Shown here: one piece after another, positions 1 through 9,429 of the stretch
How the letters are laid out: the number at the start of each line of letters is the position of its first letter
Numbering within the stretch: position 1 is the stretch's first letter
From: CAJBNH01 sp964447285
Lineage (GTDB): Bacteria > Myxococcota_A > UBA9042
Length of the DNA stretch: 64,000 bases
Assembly (NCBI GenBank): GCA_964447285.1
Contig: CAYURO010000022.1
Coordinates: forward strand, 1 to 64,000
Direction of reading: 5' to 3'
Position numbers and translations under genes: made by a program
Notes under the pieces: model-generated
What the model was told of the DNA's origin: nothing
Database searches by the model: none
What the model saw: only the letters and a program-made list of their open reading frames with translations

Positions 1-1
1 G

Positions 2-54
2 GGTGGATCAGTTTCAGAGCGATGAGGTGGATCAGTTTCAGAGCGCTGTTGACA
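2..54. repeat. Tandem repeat resembling an IS21-family terminus
   Basis: A 20-nt unit, ggtggatcagtttcagagcg, occurs at 2-21 and again at 26-45 with a 24-nt period, followed by TGTTGACA at 47-54. Multiple short subterminal direct repeats containing tggatcagttt next to a terminal ...ACA are typical of IS21-family ends. The rest of the putative element would lie to the left, outside the window. Seen: the repeats. Inferred: the IS identity. Confidence 0.45.
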
Positions 55-67
55 CAAGCATCACACG

Positions 68-280
68 GTGCGGTTCCAGCAAGCCTTGAAGGACTTCATG
101 AAGTGCGACTTCCACCCGTACGTCACGGTCTTCTGTGAGAACCTGGCGACAGACGAGAAGTACACCAGGAAGTTTCCGTATTTTTTTGAGCCGGGTCACT
201 TCTTCCTGTGGCAGGGCTATGACTTGGACCTTCTGGGCGAGTTCCTGCGAAGTCGCTGCTCGGCGTGGCTTGATCCTTAG
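68..280 (+). CDS. Short hypothetical protein, possibly the 3' remnant of a truncated gene
   Basis: This is a 70-residue reading frame with a GTG start and no clear Shine-Dalgarno sequence. Its composition is protein-like, with aromatic and acidic residues and segments such as HPYVTVFCENL and FFLWQGYDLDLLGEFL, and it lies directly beside the putative IS21-like terminus. The frame is closed by a stop at 50-52, inside the terminal repeat. I do not recognise the family. The most economical reading is the 3' end of a gene cut by the insertion sequence, but an intact small gene cannot be excluded. Confidence 0.3.
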   Translation: MRFQQALKDFMKCDFHPYVTVFCENLATDEKYTRKFPYFFEPGHFFLWQGYDLDLLGEFLRSRCSAWLDP

Positions 281-517
281 TGACGGGAACAGACCGTCGC
301 GCAACTGCCGGAGATCCCGCGCTCGTGCCGACCGCACCGAGCACACACTTGTTGACGGCGGCCAAACGACCTCCAGCGAGCCACGGACACCGTCCTTTGC
401 GAGAGTCCGACATCCTGCACCCGGGGGCTGAGTCGATTCTGCAGCTCATTGCAATGCAATCGTAGATAAACGATCGCATCCGACGCTACGCTCCGGTCCA
501 GGAAGGAGGCCGCAGCG

Positions 518-1219
518 ATGACACAGCCCGCGCACAAGACCACAAAGACCCGCACAATCGCCTACATCCGCGTCTCCACCGACAAGCAGGCCGAGCACGG
601 CGTCAGCCTGGAGGCGCAGCGCGCCAAGCTGGAGGCCTACGCCTCGCTCTACGAACTCGACCTCGTGGCCGTCGAAGTGGACGCCGGCGTCAGCGCCAAG
701 ACCCTGGACCGCCCGGCCCTGCAACGAGCGCTCGCTGCCTTGCGTGCCGGGGAGGCTGACGCCGTGCTGGTCGTGAAGCTGGACCGCCTGACCCGAAGCG
801 TGCGCGACCTTGGCGACTTGGTGGAGCGCTACTTCGCGGTCGGCAAGTGGGCGCTGCTCAGCGTCGGCGAGCAGATCGACACCCGCAGCGCTGCGGGTCG
901 GCTCGTGCTGAACGTGCTCGCCAGCGTGGCGCAGTGGGAGCGAGAGGCCACCGGCGAGCGCACCTCGGCAGCCCTGCGCCACAAGGCCGCAGTGGGCGAG
1001 TTCACCGGGGGCGGGGTGCCCTACGGTCGCCGCCTGGCACCTGACGGCGTGAACCTTGAGGCCGAGCCCGCAGAAGCGGCGGTGCTGGCTGCGGCGCGGA
1101 AACTGCGCACAGCCGGCATGAGCCTGCGGAGCGTCGCCGCTGAACTGGACCGCCGCGGATTCCGCTCCCGCGCGGGGCAGGTCTTCCAAGCCCCGCAGAT
1201 CGCACGGATGGTTGCATGA
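518..1219 (+). CDS. Serine recombinase (resolvase/invertase family)
   Basis: This 233-residue site-specific recombinase opens with the resolvase catalytic domain. The motif AYIRVSTDKQ near residue 14 carries the nucleophilic serine, and VVKLDRLTRSVRDL is the conserved Arg-containing helix region. A short C-terminal helical, HTH-like part (SLRSVAAELDRRGFRSR) probably contacts DNA. It is a small-resolvase-size protein, much shorter than the large serine integrases. The start is supported by AAGGAGG about eight bases upstream. The stop overlaps the start of the next gene (ATGA), so the two are co-translated. Its setting with an RHH protein, an excisionase and a tyrosine integrase suggests a resolvase of a mobile element; the target site is unknown. 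Confidence 0.85.
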   Translation: MTQPAHKTTKTRTIAYIRVSTDKQAEHGVSLEAQRAKLEAYASLYELDLVAVEVDAGVSAKTLDRPALQRALAALRAGEADAVLVVKLDRLTRSVRDLGDLVERYFAVGKWALLSVGEQIDTRSAAGRLVLNVLASVAQWEREATGERTSAALRHKAAVGEFTGGGVPYGRRLAPDGVNLEAEPAEAAVLAAARKLRTAGMSLRSVAAELDRRGFRSRAGQVFQAPQIARMVA

Positions 1220-1731
1220 GGCCACCGCCACGCCCGCCGCGCAAACGCCCGCCACAGGGGCAGCCAGACGCCTTGCCGGCGGTTCTGGACCTGCCCCGCG
1301 CCCGCAATGCGTTCACCCGCTTGAACGAACTCGCGGCCGAGCACCCGTACCTGCTCGGCCCAACCGGCCCAGACAACATCGGCGGCTGGATAGCCGCCCT
1401 GGAGGAAGATGCCATGGAACACGATGCCCAGTTCGCGCTCCGCCTGCCGGCGAGCGTCATCGAGAGGCTGGACGCGCTGGCCGAACGGCTGCGCCAGGAG
1501 CGCCCCGGCCTGCGCATGAGCAGAGCGGACGTCACGAGGATGCTCATCCTCGAAGGACTCGCGCGCTCAGATCAAGAAGAGGCTGCAACGGCGAGAGCTG
1601 CGCAAGGCGATGCATCTGTTGTGGAAAGTGTGCGAACGAGCAAAGCCTTGCTGGCCGCTCAGCAGCGATTTCGGGCCCCGAAGACAGAAAGTCTGCCCAA
1701 TCCCGCAACGCTGAAGCCCCCGGCCCCGTAG
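1216..1731 (+). CDS. Ribbon-helix-helix domain protein of the mobile element
   Basis: This hypothetical protein has 171 residues. Its middle part (roughly residues 74-120) reads as a beta strand followed by two helices, AQFALRLPASVIERLDALAE and then a helix ending in RMLILEGL. That is the pattern of CopG/Arc-type ribbon-helix-helix DNA-binding proteins. The N-terminus is Pro/Arg-rich and the C-terminus is low-complexity. Its ATG overlaps the recombinase stop (ATGA), implying translational coupling. By context it may be an element-borne repressor or an accessory factor for recombination; no target can be named. Confidence 0.6.
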   Translation: MRPPPRPPRKRPPQGQPDALPAVLDLPRARNAFTRLNELAAEHPYLLGPTGPDNIGGWIAALEEDAMEHDAQFALRLPASVIERLDALAERLRQERPGLRMSRADVTRMLILEGLARSDQEEAATARAAQGDASVVESVRTSKALLAAQQRFRAPKTESLPNPATLKPPAP

Positions 1732-1773
1732 CTCCAGGCAAGGGGGCCAACTTCAGGCCCATGGGAGCATCCG

Positions 1774-2025
1774 ATGACGACGGTTCAAGTCGAGCGCCAC
1801 GTGGCGCGGTTGTGGAAGGTCGGTGACGTGGCCGAGTACCTCGGCGTCAGCAAGTCCTGGGTCTACAAGGCGGCCGAAAGCAAGGAGCTGCCGGTGCGGC
1901 GCCTTGGAGCGCTGCTTCGCTTCGACCCGGAAGCAATCCAAGCGTACGCCGCGGGTCTGCCCGGGGTAGCCCGGCGTGTCGTGGTGCCGCTGCCGACGAA
2001 GTTCAACGCGCGTCGGCCAAGGTGA
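1774..2025 (+). CDS. Excisionase-like helix-turn-helix protein (MerR/HTH_17 type)
   Basis: This 83-residue protein contains a winged helix-turn-helix of the excisionase/HTH_17 family: WKVGDVAEYLGVSKSWVYKA at about residues 15-34, then a wing (LPVRRLGALLRFDPEAI). Such proteins act as recombination directionality factors or small repressors. It sits eight bases upstream of the integrase start, the usual xis-int arrangement. GGGAG lies about seven bases before the ATG. The tail is short and basic (KFNARRPR). The xis function is inferred from family and position. Confidence 0.75.
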   Translation: MTTVQVERHVARLWKVGDVAEYLGVSKSWVYKAAESKELPVRRLGALLRFDPEAIQAYAAGLPGVARRVVVPLPTKFNARRPR

Positions 2026-2032
2026 GGTCAAG

Positions 2033-3604
<1,572 letters not shown>

Positions 3605-3657
3605 CCCCTTCCGTGACCAACGAGCTGTCGAGCGACGTGTCGCGGTTGAGCGCACGG

Positions 3658-3683
3658 CCCCCTCGCCCCAAAGCCCCGGCCTG
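3658..3683 (+). repeat. 26-nt direct repeat, copy 1
   Basis: This sequence recurs at 7196-7221 in the same orientation with one mismatch (G versus A at the sixteenth base). Its core is CTCGCCCCAAAGCCCCGG. Together the copies bracket the two membrane genes at 3772-7079. It may be a dispersed intergenic repeat or a recombination scar; no gene or hairpin explains it. Confidence 0.7.
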
Positions 3684-3771
3684 CGAAACTGTTGCTTCGT
3701 GCTCCATGCGGTTGGCGCTGTCTTGGATCGAGGCGTCCGCAAGGATTGTCGTCAGGCCAACTTGTGCGGAA

Positions 3772-5730
3772 TCAAGGCCTCGGAGACGAAGGTCTCGGCG
3801 GGGAAGAGACATCGTTCTCCAACGACTGGGAGCAGCCCGGCGAGCGACACCATCGCCGCCACGGGCCTGACTCTGGGCCCGGCGCGAATCCCTGCTTCGT
3901 GAGCGCACCCCCGAAGTCGGCGTCGCTTCGCCCAACGACCACCCACTGCGTTTGTTCCAAGAGCTTGCGGCCGTCAGCACTGAGCGGCCGGCCCTGTCGC
4001 AGATCGCCAGCGGTCGCCTGCCAGACACCCCAAGCCTCGATGGCCGCGGGCGAATAGGCGGCGCGTGACAGGATCGGGCGGCCGAGCTCCGGAATCAGAT
4101 CGCGGTAGTTGCGCGATGGGTCGATGAGGCCCGGCGTTGGGGCTGCAGTTCGGACGAGCTCGACTAGACCAGTTGCCTCAGCGACCGAGACGCTGCGCAG
4201 TCCGAGACGCGGGTAGAGCGTCGCGTAAGCGAGGCCCGTGCCTGCCTGAAGCGCGAGGACGAGCGCCCACGCGTAGCGCGTTCGACCTTGCCGGGCAAGT
4301 CGCTCAAGCAGTGCGCCGCCGACGATGGGGACCTGGACGAGCGCCATTCCGAGCAGTGGCCACCACTCGTTGCGGTGGTTGCGTCGCGCCGGGTCCGCTT
4401 CCTCGAACACAAGCGCGAACAGGATCGAGCCGCCCAAGGCGAGGCCGGTCGTCTCCCAGCCATCGACGCGCCCTTCGCGCAGCCGCGACGCCAGCCGCGT
4501 GGCTGCGTCCACCCACAGAGGCGCTGTGATAGCGACCATACCGACGACACCGAGCATTGTTGCCGTGACGTCGTGCGGCGCAATCTGCCATGCCGCCCCT
4601 GCAGGCAGGTTCTGCAGCCAGCCGGGCATCGCCAAAAGGACGAGGCCGGGTGCCAACGCACCGGCCCATACGATGAAGCCTCGACCATCCCGACGGGCCG
4701 CCAAGACGATGAGGATTGCCGGACCCAGCATCGCCAGCAGCGAGGGTTTGGCGAGGGCGCTCGCCCCGAGCAGAGCACCCGACCAAGCCATCAGGCGCGG
4801 CGAGCCCGACAGCCAAGCGCGCTGCGCCCAGCCGAGTCCGGCCATCGCGAGCACGACCCCAAGCGCCTGCGTCAGGTTGTGGTAAGTCGACGCCCCGGCG
4901 AGACCGCCCCGGTAGGCATTGGCGACCGCAAGTGCGACCCCTCTGACATCCCCCGACAGCGCCGCTTCCGCGCCGGGAATGAGACAGGCTAGTCCTCCCC
5001 ACACCAACGCCAACCCACCCAGCGCGGTCGCGTGAAGTCGGCGCGCACCGAACGCAAGCGCGACATCTCGCGTCGTCAATGCCAACAGGAGCACCAGCAG
5101 CAGGCCAAGTCCGCGTGCGACGGCGGCGGACGGAAGCCGTGTCAAGTCGAGGGCGACTGCCACCAGTACGGCCAGGCCTGTGTGGGTTGGCGGCGCGAAT
5201 GGCGCTCCGACTGCGCCGCTCGACTCAACGAGCGGCAGACCGTGGTCGCGCAACAACTCGGCGTTCAGCAGGTGCCACGCGTGGTCGCCGAACGCGTCAT
5301 TGTACCAGATGTTTTCGCCGATTCGGGCGCCTTCGAGCCCATGGACCCACAGGCCGAGCACGCAGGCCGCGACGACCATCAGCCCGTCGGCCCGGGTCCA
5401 GCTCAGGACAGGGAACTTGCGGGCGCGCAGGTGACCGACGACCGCAAGCGCGACCAGCCCCACGCCGGTGGCCAACGTGCCAACTTGCGTGAATGCTGCA
5501 AGTGTGGCGAGCAGTGAGGTGACGGCCACGCCGAGAACGAGCCGACGTCCCAGGCGCCCGGGGCCATCGGGCACGTCGAGGCAGCCTGGAGGCTCCAAGG
5601 CGGCTCCGGCGCGCTCCAACACCACGCAGAGTGCGATGAGACCCAGACCCGTCCACCACGGACTGCCGACCCCGAGGGCCAGAGCCACCCCGACGAGAGC
5701 GACGACGCCTATCCAAGCCTGCTGGCCCAC
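3772..5730 (-). CDS. Polytopic membrane protein, glycosyltransferase-like
   Basis: This 652-residue integral membrane protein is made of many hydrophobic helices through about residue 520, followed by a soluble C-terminal part. The layout, with a first luminal loop containing an acidic-aromatic stretch (ENIWYNDAFGDHAWH) and successive Leu/Ala/Gly-rich helices, resembles GT-C or PMT-like glycosyltransferases, but no diagnostic catalytic motif is certain. The GTG start has GGAGGGG about five bases upstream. It shares its strand with the acyltransferase gene upstream and may act with it in envelope polysaccharide or lipid modification. The last 20 residues are Pro/Ser-rich and probably non-functional. 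The function is inferred only from topology. Confidence 0.6.
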   Translation of the reverse strand: MGQQAWIGVVALVGVALALGVGSPWWTGLGLIALCVVLERAGAALEPPGCLDVPDGPGRLGRRLVLGVAVTSLLATLAAFTQVGTLATGVGLVALAVVGHLRARKFPVLSWTRADGLMVVAACVLGLWVHGLEGARIGENIWYNDAFGDHAWHLLNAELLRDHGLPLVESSGAVGAPFAPPTHTGLAVLVAVALDLTRLPSAAVARGLGLLLVLLLALTTRDVALAFGARRLHATALGGLALVWGGLACLIPGAEAALSGDVRGVALAVANAYRGGLAGASTYHNLTQALGVVLAMAGLGWAQRAWLSGSPRLMAWSGALLGASALAKPSLLAMLGPAILIVLAARRDGRGFIVWAGALAPGLVLLAMPGWLQNLPAGAAWQIAPHDVTATMLGVVGMVAITAPLWVDAATRLASRLREGRVDGWETTGLALGGSILFALVFEEADPARRNHRNEWWPLLGMALVQVPIVGGALLERLARQGRTRYAWALVLALQAGTGLAYATLYPRLGLRSVSVAEATGLVELVRTAAPTPGLIDPSRNYRDLIPELGRPILSRAAYSPAAIEAWGVWQATAGDLRQGRPLSADGRKLLEQTQWVVVGRSDADFGGALTKQGFAPGPESGPWRRWCRSPGCSQSLENDVSSPPRPSSPRP

Positions 5731-5876
5731 CCGTCCCCTCCAAACAGGAGCCCGCTCGCACTCGAGCCGACTCCGGTGCCAAAGCTTAGGGCCAGGAGGG
5801 CGGCAAGTCGATGCGCGCAGCCGGAGTCACCGTGTCCGGAGCGGCGCAACGACATGTCGGTCGGCCGGGTCCCCGG

Positions 5877-7079
5877 TCAGTCGGTCTGGCGCAGTGCGCT
5901 GGACTGGACTGTGCCAAATCTGCCCTTGAGTCGCAGGATCGGACCCTCAAACCACCTGTAGGACAAGGTAGCCACCGTCAGGGTCGACCCGAACGCAAAG
6001 ACATAGACAAGCAAGCGGGTGGTGCTCACACCGGCCCCGGGCAGCACGGCTCGCACAGTATGGAACGCAACTGCGACGAGAAATGCGTGGTACATGTACA
6101 CGCCGTAAGAAACCTGGCCGAAGCGGCGCAGCCACTTCCATTCGAGTCTAAGCAAGCTTCGGGGGTTGCCGGCCAGGTTTTGAATCAAGATCGCGTAGAG
6201 GACGGGCAGACAAGCCGTTGCAAGGGGAATTTCCGGTCCTGAGTAGCCGAGCAGGAAGACCATCATTCCCAGCATAGCGACTTGCACCGGCAGACTGTGG
6301 GCGAATGCGAGATAACGCTGCCAGCCGTAGAACCAAGCGCACGCAGCCAGCCCTCCGATCGCCATGTTCTCAAAAGGTTGCGCTGCAATCGCGACAGCTA
6401 CCCGGCCGAGCGGTGAACCCAGATCGACGTGCAGGAACCGTGTGGCGAAGTAGAGACCGAAGTGGATACCGGGAAACACCAGGAAGCTGCACAGAATCAT
6501 CACAACAGGGCGTCGCGCCGCACGCATGAGCAAGGGCCAAGTGAGGTAGAACTGTTCTTCGACCCCGATGGACCATGTCACCGAGATGTGCGGCACGACC
6601 CCGTACCCAGTCAGAACGACATTGGGCAGGATAAGCAAGAAGAACGCGGTCACAGGCCAGCGGTGCGCTTCGAGCATCGCGTAGGCGCCCGGTGGCGCAA
6701 GAGATGGAAAACAGGGCAACAGCCACAGGCCAGCGGCAACGACAGCGAAGTACAACGGCCAGATCCGCAGCACGCGCCTCACGTAGAACTTCGACACCGA
6801 CACCGTGCCGGTGCCTTCGCGCTCGACAAGCAGCAGGTACGTGATCAGGTAACCGCTCAGGACGAAGAACAGCTTGACGGCTTCGGGGCCTATTCGCCGG
6901 ACGAACGGCGTGTTCCAGTGAAGCCCGAGGCCACTCTCGAGCAGGACCTGCTCGATGTGGTGGACGACGACCCCGCTGGCTGCGATGAAGCGTAGACCGT
7001 CGAGACCCGGAAAGTAGGCGGAACGGCGCGCGATGGGGAGCTTGTCCGAGTCGGCTTGAGTTGCGGCAAGCTGCGTCAA
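5877..7079 (-). CDS. Acyltransferase 3 family membrane protein (OafA/YrhL-like)
   Basis: This membrane O-acyltransferase would use acyl-CoA to acylate cell-surface carbohydrate. The diagnostic N-terminal motif is present (FPGLDGLRFIAASGVVVHH), followed by KLFFVLSGYLIT and FYVRRVLRIWPLYF, then about ten transmembrane helices. From the proposed TTG (GAGG about eight bases upstream) it has 400 residues, close to the family size. The frame is open to an ATG at 7244, but those extra 55 residues are unlike the family and include the 26-nt repeat at 7196-7221, so I prefer the downstream start. It probably works with the glycosyltransferase-like gene that follows. The acyl donor and acceptor are unknown. 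Confidence 0.8.
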   Translation of the reverse strand: MTQLAATQADSDKLPIARRSAYFPGLDGLRFIAASGVVVHHIEQVLLESGLGLHWNTPFVRRIGPEAVKLFFVLSGYLITYLLLVEREGTGTVSVSKFYVRRVLRIWPLYFAVVAAGLWLLPCFPSLAPPGAYAMLEAHRWPVTAFFLLILPNVVLTGYGVVPHISVTWSIGVEEQFYLTWPLLMRAARRPVVMILCSFLVFPGIHFGLYFATRFLHVDLGSPLGRVAVAIAAQPFENMAIGGLAACAWFYGWQRYLAFAHSLPVQVAMLGMMVFLLGYSGPEIPLATACLPVLYAILIQNLAGNPRSLLRLEWKWLRRFGQVSYGVYMYHAFLVAVAFHTVRAVLPGAGVSTTRLLVYVFAFGSTLTVATLSYRWFEGPILRLKGRFGTVQSSALRQTD

Positions 7080-7195
7080 GTGGCGAGCCTCTGAACAGAG
7101 AATTCGTTCGGAGCGGGTGTGGAGCCCCGACTCAGCATCGTATCGGCGGAACTGGGACGGTGCAACGTAGACGCCCGCTGAGAGACTTGTCCCCC

Positions 7196-7221
7196 CCCCC
7201 TCGCCCCAAAACCCCGGCCTG
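7196..7221 (+). repeat. 26-nt direct repeat, copy 2
   Basis: This is the second copy of the repeat at 3658-3683, 25 of 26 bases identical and in the same orientation. It follows a run of C at 7191-7200. It lies just upstream of the acyltransferase start, in the gap before the catabolic island. Confidence 0.7.
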
Positions 7222-7289
7222 GGGGTGTCAGAGCGAAAGGGCATGTCTCGAGGCAGTGCTGCGGTTTCTGTGGGGTTGACCTCGACGGG

Positions 7290-8459
7290 TCAGAATGCCG
7301 ACTCGCCCGTGACGGCGCGGCCGATGACCAGCGTGTGGATCTCGTCGGTGCCTTCGTAGGTGAAGGTGCTCTCGAGGTTGAGCATGTGGCGAATCACGCC
7401 GTAATCCACCGTGATGCCGTTGGCGCCCATCAGCGCGCGGGACTGCCGGGCGATGTCGAGCGCGATTCGGCAGTTGTTGCGCTTGAGCACGCTCGTTTGC
7501 ACCGACGAAAGCTTGCCTGCGTCCTTCAGCCGACCGTAGTGCAGCGACAGCACCGAACCCTTCACGATCTCGGACGCCATCTCGGCCAGACGCGCCTGCA
7601 GCAGCTGCTTGGACCCGATCGGTACGCCGAACTGCTTGCGGTCCAGGCTGTATTGCCGCGCGCGATCGAAGCAGTCCCGCGCCGCCCCCAGCACGCCGAA
7701 TGCCACGCCGAAGCGCGCGTTGTCCAGACAGCCCAGCGGCGCCGCGATGCCCATGCCCTGCGGCAGCCGACTCGACTCGGGCAGACGCACGGCGTCCAGG
7801 TTCAGCGAACCGGTAAACGACGCCCGCATCGACATCTTGTGTGGGATGTCGTGAGCGGAGAACCCGCGCGTGCCCTTCTCGACGATGAAGCCCATGACGC
7901 GCCCGCCGTCGCCCTCGCGTGCCCAGACGATGGCCACGTCGGCGATTTGGGCGTTGGTGATCCACATCTTCTCGCCCGTGATGACCCAGTCCGAGCCGTC
8001 GCGGACTGCGCGGGTGGTCATGCCCGCCGGGTTGCTGCCGTGCTCTGGCTCGGTCAGGCCGAAGCAGCCGATCTTCTTGCCTGCGGCCATCTGCGGCAGC
8101 CAGTGTTGCTTCTGCTCCTCGCTGCCGTACTTCCAGATGGCGTACATGGCAAGGCTGGTCTGCACCGACACGAACGACCGCAGGCCCGAGTCGCAGCGCT
8201 CGACTTCCATGCACGCAAGGCCGTACGCGACGTTGCTGATGCCGGCGCAGCCGTAGCCTTCCAGATTGGCGCCCAGCAGGCCCATGTCGGCCAGCTCGGG
8301 GATCAGCTCAGACGGAAAGCGACCCGCCTCGAAGTCCGCGCCGATGCGAGGGATCGCCCGCTGGTCGACGAAGCGGCCAACGGTCGAACGGACGGTGGCT
8401 TCCTCTTCGGTCAGAAGGTCTTGCCAGCCAATCAGGGTGTCGAGGTCCATGGGATGCAT
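7290..8459 (-). CDS. gcdH: Glutaryl-CoA dehydrogenase (decarboxylating)
   Basis: This FAD-dependent acyl-CoA dehydrogenase oxidises and decarboxylates glutaryl-CoA to crotonyl-CoA, passing electrons to ETF. It has 389 residues. The C-terminal motif FTYEGTDEIHTLVIGRAVTG is characteristic of the GCDH subfamily and carries the catalytic base Glu369. RSFVSVQTSLAMYAIWKYGS and FGLTEPEHGSNPAGM match the substrate and flavin regions. The start has AAGGAG ten bases upstream. It is the last gene of the ring-degradation operon, 45 bp after bcrD, and fits the final step in which the C7 product of ring opening, after one thiolysis, gives glutaryl-CoA. No ETF genes are in the window. Confidence 0.93.
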   Translation of the reverse strand: MHPMDLDTLIGWQDLLTEEEATVRSTVGRFVDQRAIPRIGADFEAGRFPSELIPELADMGLLGANLEGYGCAGISNVAYGLACMEVERCDSGLRSFVSVQTSLAMYAIWKYGSEEQKQHWLPQMAAGKKIGCFGLTEPEHGSNPAGMTTRAVRDGSDWVITGEKMWITNAQIADVAIVWAREGDGGRVMGFIVEKGTRGFSAHDIPHKMSMRASFTGSLNLDAVRLPESSRLPQGMGIAAPLGCLDNARFGVAFGVLGAARDCFDRARQYSLDRKQFGVPIGSKQLLQARLAEMASEIVKGSVLSLHYGRLKDAGKLSSVQTSVLKRNNCRIALDIARQSRALMGANGITVDYGVIRHMLNLESTFTYEGTDEIHTLVIGRAVTGESAF

Positions 8460-8504
8460 GTGGTGAATTCTCCTTGAATGGGAAGCCGTTCGCCGGGGTT
8501 CTTG

Positions 8505-9383
8505 CTAGGCAGCTCTCGCCCGTCCCGCCGCCAGCAGCTCGAGTCTGCCCTTGCGTTCCAGCTGCTCACATCGGTACGCGCCCAGCAGCGCCGCGCCAAT
8601 CGCGCCTGCCAAAATGCTCTGTGGATGGTTGCGGACGTCGAGGTGGGCGCCTTTGCCCTCTGCCAGCGTCTCGCGCAGCGCGGCGACCAGCCCTTCGTCG
8701 CACGAGAGGCCGCCGGTCAACAGCACCACTTCCTCAGAGCCCACGCCGCGGATCAGCCGCGCCAGACGCCCCGCAATCGACAGGTGGATGCCCTTGAGGA
8801 TGTCGGCGGTCGAGATACCACGGCTGACCATGTTGATGACGTCGGTCTCTGCCAACACCGCGCAGATGCTCGAGACCTGCTCGGGCGTTTGGGCTGTGCG
8901 GGAGAGTGCCCCCACGTCCTCCAGCGGGACGCCCAGGTAGCGCGAGATGTTCTCGACGAACTGGCCGCTGCCGCTGGCGCACTGGCCGGTCATCTTGTGG
9001 CCCAGCACCTTGCCCCGGTCGTCGATGCGCAGCGCGCGGGCGTGCAGCGCGCCGGAGTCGAGCACCGCGCGGGCCTGCGGCTCGAGAAACAGCGCGCCGC
9101 GGGCGTGCGACGTCATGCTGTAGAAGTGCCCGGTGTGAAAGCCCACCGCATCGCCGTCGCCGGTCGAGGCCACGTAGTCGAAGTCCTGCGTCTGCAGGCC
9201 CAGCTTCTCGCAGCCCTCGCGGAAGGCCGCCTCGGCGACGTCGGCGGGGTTGCGGCGGCGAATGCGCTGCACGACGGTCGTCAAGAGCTCGGCATGGTCG
9301 CCGGCCGTGCTGCGGCAGATGGCCACCTTGATCGAGCTAGAACCGGCGTCGATGCCGGCGGTGAGATGGCGGGGCTGGGTCAT
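8505..9383 (-). CDS. bcrD: Benzoyl-CoA reductase subunit D (ATPase/activase)
   Basis: This is one of the two ASKHA-fold ATPase subunits of class I benzoyl-CoA reductase. With BcrA it hydrolyses ATP and passes electrons from a bridging [4Fe-4S] cluster to the BcrBC catalytic pair. It has 292 residues; Thauera BcrD is of similar size. Visible features are the phosphate loop AGIDAGSSSIKVAI, the cluster cysteine in GQCASGSGQFVENI, the second in SSICAVLAETDV, and the adenosine motif VVLLTGGLSCD. The ATG follows TGGAGG; the frame is open further upstream but into an implausible Pro/Cys-rich tract. It is the last of bcrC-B-A-D, the same order as in Thauera aromatica. Confidence 0.9.
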   Translation of the reverse strand: MTQPRHLTAGIDAGSSSIKVAICRSTAGDHAELLTTVVQRIRRRNPADVAEAAFREGCEKLGLQTQDFDYVASTGDGDAVGFHTGHFYSMTSHARGALFLEPQARAVLDSGALHARALRIDDRGKVLGHKMTGQCASGSGQFVENISRYLGVPLEDVGALSRTAQTPEQVSSICAVLAETDVINMVSRGISTADILKGIHLSIAGRLARLIRGVGSEEVVLLTGGLSCDEGLVAALRETLAEGKGAHLDVRNHPQSILAGAIGAALLGAYRCEQLERKGRLELLAAGRARAA

Positions 9384-9429
9384 GGCAACGGTTCCTCCAG
9401 ATCGGATGCAGACTTGCGTAGGGTGGCGG

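Noticed and set aside
7191..7200. Homopolymer C run as a phase-variation switch
   Set aside because: It lies outside the accepted coding start of the acyltransferase and at the edge of a repeat; there is no evidence that slippage would alter a reading frame.
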